From assembly GCA_034437215.1 (NCBI GenBank), contig DAOTVC010000141.1, positions 1-18,240 on the forward strand: DNA of 18,240 bases, written 5' to 3'. This DNA is from DAOTVC01 sp034437215 (lineage in GTDB: Bacteria; Chloroflexota; Anaerolineae; B4-G1; SLSP01). The position numbers and the translations under genes are program-made. The first letter of the stretch is position 1. Each line of letters starts with the position of its first letter. This document shows positions 9,103-14,930 of this stretch, piece after piece. The notes beneath the pieces were generated by a model. The model was not told where the DNA came from. It was given only the letters and a program-made list of their open reading frames with translations, and made no database searches.

Positions 9103-10000
9103 GGCGCAGATCCTCCAGCAGCATCCGTCGGAGGGGGCGGTCGCTGCGCAGCAGGACGTAGCGTCCGCCGTGCTTTCCGACGAGGGTGCGCAGCTCCGCC
9201 TGCCAGGCAGCGAGACGTGCCGCGTAGGCGGAGAGCGCCCGGCGGTCGAGTGCCAGCTCTCGGGCCTCACCCGTTTCGACGTCCACCAGGCGCAGGTCGC
9301 CGTGCAGGGGCGGCTCCAGCTCCTCCGCGGTGAGGAGGTGCAGCAGGATCACCTCGTGCCCCCGCCCGGCGAGCGCGGTCACGCCGGCTGCGAGCCCCGC
9401 AGGGTCGTAGCCGTCGGTGAGCAGCAGGACGAGGCCGGGACGCAGGGAGCGGCCGGCGACCGCCCCCAGGGAAGCCGCGAGGTGGGTATTACCCTGGGGA
9501 GTGAGGTCGCTCACCCACTCCAGCCAGCGGGGGAGACGCCCCCGGCCCCGGGCACTGCCCCAACGCGCGGCCAGATCCCGCTCGCCCAGAAGCGCCCCCG
9601 TGAGCAGGTCCCCGCCCAGGAGCGTGATGGCGCCCAGCGCGCCTCCCAGCTTTAGAGCAGCAGGCCAGCGGGCGCCCTCCTCCCCGGCTGGGTGCAGGGC
9701 ACGACTGTCCTCTCGGACCTCGATACCGGCGCCCATCGAAGCACTGCCGTCGAGGAGGAGGACGACGGAGAGCTCCTCCTCTTCCTCATAGAGGCGGACG
9801 TAGGGGCGATCGAGGCGGGCGTAGACGTTCCAGTCAACCCGCCGTGGGTCGTCTCCGGGTGTGTAGTCGCGGTAGTCGGCGAATTCCAGCCCCAGTCCCC
9901 GCCGGGTGGAGCGGCGCTCTCCCCACCGCCCTCCGCGCCTGCGCTTTCGACTCACGAAACGCAGGCGGGAGAGCAACCCCAAGTCGGCTTCTTCGAGCAG
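9083..10000 (-). CDS. DUF58 domain protein (MoxR-associated, VWA-like)
   Basis: DUF58 proteins accompany MoxR ATPases and are thought to act in assembly or maturation of envelope or enzyme complexes. The biochemical role is not settled. Family marks are the block EFADYRDYTPGDDPRRVDWN and, next to it, a von Willebrand-like metal site DGSAS (Asp84 from the CTG start). No membrane segment is seen. No ATG or GTG start exists: the frame runs from a TGA at 10015-10017 to TTG at 9982. GAGGAGG lies 5 bases before an in-frame CTG at 10000. Starting there gives 305 residues beginning LLEEADLGLLSRLRF, which fits the usual DUF58 N-terminus, whereas TTG 9982 (299 residues) loses part of it. I therefore favour the CTG. 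Tandem repeats lie directly upstream and may have removed an older start. Confidence 0.85.
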   Translation of the reverse strand: MLEEADLGLLSRLRFVSRKRRRGGRWGERRSTRRGLGLEFADYRDYTPGDDPRRVDWNVYARLDRPYVRLYEEEEELSVVLLLDGSASMGAGIEVREDSRALHPAGEEGARWPAALKLGGALGAITLLGGDLLTGALLGERDLAARWGSARGRGRLPRWLEWVSDLTPQGNTHLAASLGAVAGRSLRPGLVLLLTDGYDPAGLAAGVTALAGRGHEVILLHLLTAEELEPPLHGDLRLVDVETGEARELALDRRALSAYAARLAAWQAELRTLVGKHGGRYVLLRSDRPLRRMLLEDLRHAGLLR

Positions 10001-10022
10001 TTCAGCCTCCTCGTATCAAATA

Positions 10023-10058
10023 GACAGGATTCACAGGATTGACAGGATTGACAGGATC
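10023..10058. repeat. Four tandem copies of a nine-base repeat, GACAGGATT
   Basis: The units are GACAGGATT, CACAGGATT, GACAGGATT and GACAGGATC in direct tandem. The repeat begins only about 9 bases upstream of the Shine-Dalgarno sequence of the DUF58 gene (reading the minus strand). Confidence 0.85.
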
Positions 10059-10098
10059 TGCATTCTCGTGCTTGACTCTACTGCAAGAACTCTATTTC

Positions 10099-10200
10099 AC
10101 CACGGAGGACACAGAGAACCCTGAGAAAATCGCGGAGATTCTTATGAAAGTTAAACTGAAAATTAAATTTTATAAAGTTGAACATCAAGGTCTCCGTGGT
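10099..10200. repeat. Inverted-repeat element with nine-base units (CGGAG type)
   Basis: Outer arms ACCACGGAG (10099-10107) and CTCCGTGGT (10192-10200) are perfect complements. The left arm continues as nine-base units ACCACGGAG, GACACAGAG, AACCCTGAG, and the centre is AT-rich. The layout parallels the element at 3830-3944 although the unit sequence differs. Confidence 0.65.
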
Positions 10201-10207
10201 AAGAGCT

Positions 10208-10233
10208 CTTTTTTCAGCGGAGTCAGAAAAAAG
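10208..10233. other. A/T-rich perfect hairpin after the MoxR gene
   Basis: CTTTTTTC (10208-10215) and GAAAAAAG (10226-10233) are exact complements around a 10-base loop. It lies 12 bases past the MoxR stop on the minus strand. An A/T-only stem is weak as a terminator, and the downstream operon genes argue against full termination here. Confidence 0.4.
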
Positions 10234-10245
10234 TAGATCTACGGC

Positions 10246-11226
10246 CTACGCCTCGACGGTCTCGAGGACCGTCCTGACGATCTGGTCGGGCGTGATGTCC
10301 TCGGCTTCCGCCTGGTAAGTGAGGATGAGCCGGTGGCGCAGGGCGGCAGCGGCCACGGCCTGCACGTCCTCGAAGGCCACGTTGTAGCGACCCGCGAGAA
10401 GGGCGTGCACCTTCCCGCCGAAGAGGAGGGCCTGGGCCCCCCGGGGGCTGGCCCCGTAACGGACGTAGCGGCGCACCGGTTCGGGTGTCTCGGGCCGCCG
10501 GGGGTGGGTGGCGACGGTGATCCGGGCAGCGTAGTCGGCGACAGGTGTGGCCACCGGGACGCCGCGCGCCAGCGCCTGCATCGCCAGGACCTGCTCCTGA
10601 CCGGCAACGGGCTCGACGACGAGGGGAGCGGCGCCGGTGGTGCGGTTCACGATCTCCACGAGCTCCTCCGCCGACGGGTAGTCCACGTTCACCTTGAAGA
10701 GGAAGCGATCGAGCTGCGCCTCGGGCAGGGGGTAGGTGCCCTCGAGTTCGATGGGGTTCTGGGTGGCGAGGACGAGGAAGGGTGCCGGGAGGGGGTAGGA
10801 GCGTCCGCCGATGCTCACCTGACGCTCCTGCATGGCCTCCAGGAGGGCCGACTGAGTCTTGGGGGTAGCGCGGTTGATCTCATCGGCGAGGAGCAGGTTC
10901 GTGAAGACGGGGCCCTCGTGAAAGCGGAAGTGGCGTCCTCCCGCTTCGGTGATCTCCAGCACATCGGTGCCCAGAATATCGGAAGGCATGAGGTCGGGCG
11001 TGAACTGCACGCGGGTGAAGTCGAGCTGCAGGACGGCGGCCAGGGTGCGCACCAGCATCGTCTTCCCCAAGCCGGGCAGCCCCTCGAGAAGAAGGTGCCC
11101 GTCGGCGAGGAGCGCGGTGAGCACGTGGCGCACCACCTCCCGCTGCCCGACGATGACCCGTCCGATCTCCGCCTCGATCTGCAGCGCCAGGGAGCGAAAG
11201 TCACTGGGTGAGAGCTCTGCAACCAT
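10246..11226 (-). CDS. MoxR-family AAA+ ATPase
   Basis: MoxR ATPases are chaperone-like AAA+ proteins that work with DUF58 and VWA-domain partners to activate or assemble protein complexes. The 326-residue length is typical. Walker A is GLPGLGKT (49-56) and Walker B is LLLADEINRA with D115 and E116. The sensor and family motifs ATQNPIELEGTYPLPEAQLD and RYGASPRGAQAL follow. The C-terminal lid is complete. The ATG at 11226 is preceded by GGAGG with a 5-base gap. It starts 12 bases after the stop of the small membrane protein upstream. The DUF58 gene comes next but is separated by about 245 bp of repeats, unusual for a gene pair that is normally adjacent. Confidence 0.94.
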   Translation of the reverse strand: MVAELSPSDFRSLALQIEAEIGRVIVGQREVVRHVLTALLADGHLLLEGLPGLGKTMLVRTLAAVLQLDFTRVQFTPDLMPSDILGTDVLEITEAGGRHFRFHEGPVFTNLLLADEINRATPKTQSALLEAMQERQVSIGGRSYPLPAPFLVLATQNPIELEGTYPLPEAQLDRFLFKVNVDYPSAEELVEIVNRTTGAAPLVVEPVAGQEQVLAMQALARGVPVATPVADYAARITVATHPRRPETPEPVRRYVRYGASPRGAQALLFGGKVHALLAGRYNVAFEDVQAVAAAALRHRLILTYQAEAEDITPDQIVRTVLETVEA

Positions 11227-11238
11227 GGATACCTCCGC

Positions 11239-11478
11239 TCAAAAGACCGGCATGAAGCCCACGCCGAAGATAAAGACGGCCGCGGGCAAACAGAGCAGGG
11301 AGAGCCCGGCAAGCAGAGCGACGACGCCGATGATGCGCGCCGTCGTCGGGGAGCCCAGCCAGATCCGCTCCCCCTCGTCCCCGGAAAAGCTCTCGTAGAG
11401 GGCATAGCCCCCCAACCCGAGCATCACCAATCCGCCGAAGACGCTGACCGCCGCGATCAACAACACGATGATGGACAT
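11239..11478 (-). CDS. Small two-TM membrane protein
   Basis: I do not recognise the family. The 79-residue protein is almost entirely membrane: one hydrophobic segment at about 2-28 (SIIVLLIAAVSVFGGLVML), a short polar loop with YESFSGDEGERIW, then a second hydrophobic segment at about 48-77 (IIGVVALLAGLSLLCLPAAV). ATG 11478 is chosen because GAGGAGG precedes it by about 9 bases. A GTG at 11508 would add ten mostly Arg residues. The gene ends 12 bases before the MoxR start, so it is likely the first gene of the MoxR-DUF58-PrmC operon. Small membrane proteins occur near MoxR clusters, but a specific role here is inference. Confidence 0.72.
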   Translation of the reverse strand: MSIIVLLIAAVSVFGGLVMLGLGGYALYESFSGDEGERIWLGSPTTARIIGVVALLAGLSLLCLPAAVFIFGVGFMPVF

Positions 11479-11553
11479 CAACCTGCCCCTCCTCTCCCGC
11501 CTTCGCACATATCTACAGAACCTACCTCTACAACGAGACTTTGATCAAGAAAC

Positions 11554-11673
11554 GTCACCCTGAGCGGAGCGCAGCGGACTCGGGACAGGCCCTCGACGGA
11601 CGGTGACTGAAGTCACCTGGAGGGGCGCTATGCATATGACGCATAGCGCCAAGCGTCGGCCTTCGCCGACGCT
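11554..11673. repeat. Cluster of back-to-back hairpins, REP-like
   Basis: Three perfect hairpins follow each other. They are GGTGACT-GA-AGTCACC (11602-11617), a 10-bp stem GGCGCTATGC with a 7-base loop (11624-11650), and a 9-bp stem AGCGTCGGC with loop CTTC (11652-11673). GTCACC at 11554-11559 can also pair with GGTGAC at 11602-11607, closing a segment beginning CCTGAGCGGAGCGCAGCGG. No U-tract follows on either strand. The arrangement suggests a composite intergenic repeat. Confidence 0.6.
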
Positions 11674-12033
11674 AAACAGGCACCTCAACCTTCCCAATCA
11701 TTTGTCCTATGCCCCTAGAGAACCCTGCGAGTCCTCCGTGTCCAGCGGTGCATTCTAACCATGGTATCACAGCTTCCAGAGAACTGGAAATGGGAAAGAA
11801 CTCCTGGGGTGCCCGCCGGTTTGGTACAGCCGCACTTGACGGGGACTCCCATGGCCAGTGGCCAACGGCCCACAGGAAGTTCCCCACCCAGGCTTGCGGC
11901 CGGGCGCGCCTTTCCAAGGGGGTTCAGCCCCGGTGTAAGCGACCAGTCAGCAAGACCCATTCCCCGCCGCAGGATCTGATTGACATGGGGCCACCTTAGG
12001 TGGGATGGGGAACCGGACGAGCGGGCAAGCAAA

Positions 12034-12058
12034 AAGGCGGGGAGAGCATCCCCGCCTT
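12034..12058 (-). terminator. Intrinsic terminator of the TPR/HTH gene
   Basis: On the minus strand a 10-bp perfect stem AAGGCGGGGA / TCCCCGCCTT with a 5-base loop is followed by TTT, extending the T-run to five. It lies about 20 bases beyond the stop at 12077. Confidence 0.85.
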
Positions 12059-12076
12059 GCACGACTGACGTGCACG

Positions 12077-12748
12077 TTAATCCTCGCGGAAGCGTGACTC
12101 CAGGTCCGCCAGCAGCTCCGCGGCCTCGACCAGCTTGTCGAGCGGGTTCTCGTCCCCGGTGAAATAGCGATAATCACAGGGCATGATATCCAGGGTCTCC
12201 ACGAGGGTCGCGTGGTGCTTGCGCACCGTCTCCTCGGAGACGTCGTAGTAAGCGCCGATCTTGCTCAGAGAGGTATCCCGCAGATTGAGCTTGCGCACGG
12301 TGTAGTCGAGGGCCGCGGCCCAGGTAGCGGGTTTGGGAATTGCGAGGGCCTGATCGCCCAGGGCGATGCGAAACTCCATCCACATCTGAATGGCAACCCC
12401 GATCATCTCCAGCCCCAGCCGCTCCCCGCGCATCTTCGAGGTCAACACCTCCTCGACGGGGTCCATGCCGCTGGCGAAGAGCTGCTCCACGCGGGTCGCG
12501 ACGGGGGAGTCAGGCTCCAACCTGAGGTAGTTGGCCAACGCCCGCAGAGCGCGGTCGAAGTCGCCGGCGCGCGCCAGGGCCTGAGCCAGGCTGATGTGGT
12601 AAGCGGCGCGACTGGGCACCAGGCTGACCGCCGTCTGGAGTTTATCGACGGCTTCTTCCATCTCCCAACGCTCGTAGGCCGCCAGGGCCTCTTTATAGTA
12701 TGCTTCTGCCTGTTTGCGATTTGCTGCGCTGGACTGAGCAGGACTCAT
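12077..12748 (-). CDS. TPR protein with C-terminal cyclin-like/helix-turn-helix domain
   Basis: This 223-residue soluble protein has no signal peptide. Residues ~8-85 form two to three TPR helical pairs (AYYKEALAAYERWEMEEAV, AYHISLAQALARAGDFDRAL), a protein-binding scaffold. Residues ~105-190 resemble a small all-helical DNA-binding fold: WAAALDYTVRKLN, then SLSKIGAYYDVSEETVRKHH, which reads like the cyclin-box/helix-turn-helix pattern of TFIIB-like and DUF6398-type domains. The C-terminus is acidic. The combination suggests a regulator whose partner is read by the TPRs, but target and function are unknown. ATG 12748 has GGAGG 6 bases upstream. It has a strong promoter (12786-12813) and its own terminator, so it is monocistronic and divergent from the nucleoside kinase. 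Confidence 0.82.
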   Translation of the reverse strand: MSPAQSSAANRKQAEAYYKEALAAYERWEMEEAVDKLQTAVSLVPSRAAYHISLAQALARAGDFDRALRALANYLRLEPDSPVATRVEQLFASGMDPVEEVLTSKMRGERLGLEMIGVAIQMWMEFRIALGDQALAIPKPATWAAALDYTVRKLNLRDTSLSKIGAYYDVSEETVRKHHATLVETLDIMPCDYRYFTGDENPLDKLVEAAELLADLESRFRED

Positions 12749-12785
12749 CTTCTGCCTCCATGGGCTCGTGCCTAATGCTACTGCT

Positions 12786-12813
12786 ATTATAGCATTGTCG
12801 CCGGGGGTGCCAA
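12786..12813 (-). promoter_or_regulatory. Strong sigma70 promoter of the TPR/HTH gene
   Basis: Read on the minus strand: TTGGCA (12813-12808), a 16-base spacer, then a perfect TATAAT (12791-12786), preceded by the TGC of an extended -10. The predicted transcript starts near 12780, about 30 bases before the ATG. Confidence 0.8.
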
Positions 12814-12867
12814 GAGGGTCATAACAAGGTTGGAAGGCCTCCCCCCGGCCCCGAGAGGGGGATGAAC

Positions 12868-12895
12868 TTTACATTCCTCTCGATCAAGGTATACT
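12868..12895 (+). promoter_or_regulatory. Sigma70-type promoter of the nucleoside kinase gene
   Basis: TTTACA (12868-12873), a 16-base spacer, then TATACT (12890-12895). Each hexamer has one mismatch to consensus. The leader would be about 135 bases. A weaker alternative -10, TACAAT at 13011-13016, lies too close to the ribosome-binding site to be the main start. Confidence 0.6.
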
Positions 12896-13036
12896 TTTCC
12901 CACTCATAGAGATAAAAATCAAGCATTGAATCCGACCCAACTGAAAGCGAGTATGTGAGAGCTCCTACAAGGAGAAACTGTTCAGCTTTCAGCCTTATTG
13001 TCAAATCCCATACAATCTATTTGGAGGACAACCTAG

Positions 13037-14758
13037 ATGAGCGACGCAGGGCAGGTCAGAAGCGCGGAGCCTCGCGATAATGTGCAAATTACGCTTCCTG
13101 ACGGACGTACCTTTCAGGGCCCGCTCCACACGACTGTCGAAACCTTTCTGCAGGCAGCCTATCCCGATCCGGAAGCGCCCCTCATCGCGGCCCTCGTTGA
13201 TGGACATCTCCGCGAACTGACCCTACCCCTCGTACGCGACTGCAGCATCGCGGCCATCACCCTCTCACAGTCCGATGGGGTGCGGATCTACCGGCGCTCC
13301 CTGACCTTCCTGCTGATCGCCGCCTGGCATCGCCTCTTCCCGAAGGAGCGCGGGGATATCTACGTCGATCACTCACTGCCCTTCGGGGGTTACTTCTGCG
13401 AGATTCAGAACGGCGACCCTCTCAATGACGAGGAGGTCGAGGCCCTGCGTGAGGAGATGGAACGGCTGGTCGAAGCGGACGAGATCATCGGTCGAGAGAT
13501 CTTCCCCTTGGACCAAGCTCTAGAGGTCTTCCAGAAGCGGGGTGAGACGGGCAAAGAGGCCCTCTTCCAATCGCGGGAGGAGAGCGACAAACACTACCTG
13601 CGGATGTACAGCCTCAACGGCTACTGTGACTACTTCCACGGCTACATGGTCCCCTCCACCGGGTACTTGCGCTACTGGGAGCTCACTCGCTGGGCCGACG
13701 GCTTGATCCTGCAATTCCCGCGCCGGCGGGAACCCACCCAACTTCAGGAGCAGCGCCACTCCCCGCAGCTGCTCAACGTCTTCCGGGAGTACGGGCGCTG
13801 GCTGCGCCTTCTGGGCGTCGAGAACGTGAGCGATCTGAACGGGACCGTCGAGAAGCACAACCTGCGCCGCATCATCCTCATCTCCGAGGCCCTGCACGAA
13901 CAACGTATCGCCGATGTCGCCCGCCAGATCTGGTCCCGGCGGGAGGAGATCCGGTTGGTCCTTATCGCGGGACCCTCCTCGTCGGGGAAGACCACCTTCT
14001 CCAGGCGGTTGGCGGTCCAGCTTCTGGCCCACGGAATGCGTCCTTTCGCGCTGGAGATGGACAACTACTTCGTTGATCGGGAGCTGACCCCCCGCGACGA
14101 GTCGGGCGAGTATAACTTCGAAGCCCTCGAAGCCGTGGACGTGGAGCTCTTCAATCAGCACCTCAGAGCGCTGCTACGCGGCGAGGAGGTGCAGCTGCCG
14201 CGCTTCAACTTCATCCTCGGCAAACGCGAGCCGGGAGAGCGGGTGCAGCTGGGAGCGGATCACATCATCATCGTGGAGGGGATCCACGGTCTGAATCCCC
14301 GGCTGGTCACCTCTATCTCCGGCGAGAAGACCTTCCGCATCTTCGCCTCGGCGCTCACCCAACTCAACCTCGACCGCCACAACCGGGTCCCCACCACCGA
14401 CACCCGCCTCATCCGCCGCATCGTCCGCGACGCCCGCACCCGCGGCTACAGCGCCAAGGAGACCATCACCCGGTGGGAGAGCGTCCGCAGGGGCGAGAAG
14501 CGCTACATCTTTCCCTACCAGGAGTTCGCCGACGTGATGTTCAACTCGGCGCTCGTCTACGAACTGGCAGTGCTCAAGCCCTTCGCCGAACCCCTGCTGC
14601 TGCAGGTCGATCCCGACAGTCCCCAACGCGTGGAGGCCAAACGGCTGTTGACCTTCCTCCAGTGGTTCCTACCGGCAGATCCCGAACTCGTACCCGAGAA
14701 CTCCATTCTGCGGGAGTTCGTAGGCGGGGTCTCCCTCGAAGACTTCCACTGGGACTAA
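13037..14758 (+). CDS. Nucleoside (uridine-type) kinase with ThrRS-like N-terminus
   Basis: This 573-residue cytoplasmic enzyme is predicted to phosphorylate a nucleoside with ATP. It fuses a TGS domain (~15-78, ITLPDGRTFQG) and a domain resembling the threonyl-tRNA synthetase second domain (~85-250, VDHSLPFGGYFCEI) to a uridine-kinase/phosphoribulokinase P-loop domain (~285-500). Walker A is GPSSSGKTT (312-320). Downstream DNYFVDRELTPRDESGEYNF and IIIVEGIHGLNP match the kinase family. This three-part fusion is known in Thermotoga and many other bacteria (annotated nucleoside kinase or uridine kinase). The His of the editing HxxxH motif is replaced where expected (LTFLLIAAWHRLF), so no tRNA editing is likely. 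ATG 13037 has GGAGG 9 bases upstream. The physiological substrate cannot be told from sequence. Confidence 0.9.
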   Translation: MSDAGQVRSAEPRDNVQITLPDGRTFQGPLHTTVETFLQAAYPDPEAPLIAALVDGHLRELTLPLVRDCSIAAITLSQSDGVRIYRRSLTFLLIAAWHRLFPKERGDIYVDHSLPFGGYFCEIQNGDPLNDEEVEALREEMERLVEADEIIGREIFPLDQALEVFQKRGETGKEALFQSREESDKHYLRMYSLNGYCDYFHGYMVPSTGYLRYWELTRWADGLILQFPRRREPTQLQEQRHSPQLLNVFREYGRWLRLLGVENVSDLNGTVEKHNLRRIILISEALHEQRIADVARQIWSRREEIRLVLIAGPSSSGKTTFSRRLAVQLLAHGMRPFALEMDNYFVDRELTPRDESGEYNFEALEAVDVELFNQHLRALLRGEEVQLPRFNFILGKREPGERVQLGADHIIIVEGIHGLNPRLVTSISGEKTFRIFASALTQLNLDRHNRVPTTDTRLIRRIVRDARTRGYSAKETITRWESVRRGEKRYIFPYQEFADVMFNSALVYELAVLKPFAEPLLLQVDPDSPQRVEAKRLLTFLQWFLPADPELVPENSILREFVGGVSLEDFHWD

Positions 14759-14930
14759 GTGACTGTGAGAAAAGAACTTCCCGACGTCGAATGCACGGGT
14801 ACCGGAGTGACCCTCTGGAAGCGCTGGGGGCCAGCAGACCTCAGACGCGCCAGGAGGAGCCCTGGCATTCTGGCTCCGAGGACTGCGGGACGTTATACGG
14901 TTACGAAGACTAAGGACTGAGACGACGTCT

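Larger units (their letters stand above)
10001..10245. other. Repeat-filled gap inside the MoxR operon
   Basis: These 245 bases between the MoxR and DUF58 genes hold no gene. They contain the four-copy GACAGGATT tandem repeat, an inverted-repeat element (10099-10200) and an A/T hairpin (10208-10233), all listed separately. The stretch 10140-10190 is strongly AT-rich compared with the flanking genes. Confidence 0.7.
11509..12076. other. Long intergenic region, no gene supported
   Basis: This stretch holds the hairpin cluster at 11554-11673 and the terminator at 12034-12058. Between them, 11674-12030 gives several overlapping short frames on both strands, with no ribosome-binding site or family feature, so I call none. 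A small CCACC-TTA-GGTGG hairpin is at 11991-12003. Confidence 0.55.

Noticed and set aside
9103..9270. Longer prmC start at 9270
   Set aside because: The extra 56 residues are Ser/Cys/Ala-rich and antisense-like within the DUF58 coding frame, while ATG 9102 has GGAGG at a good distance and gives the usual family length.
10208..10233. A/T hairpin as an operon terminator after MoxR
   Set aside because: The stem contains only two G-C pairs and is thermodynamically weak. The downstream DUF58 and prmC genes show no clear promoter of their own.
11672..12062. Overlapping small frames between the MoxR operon and the TPR/HTH gene
   Set aside because: Frames exist on both strands over the same DNA, with no ribosome-binding sites and no recognisable domains.
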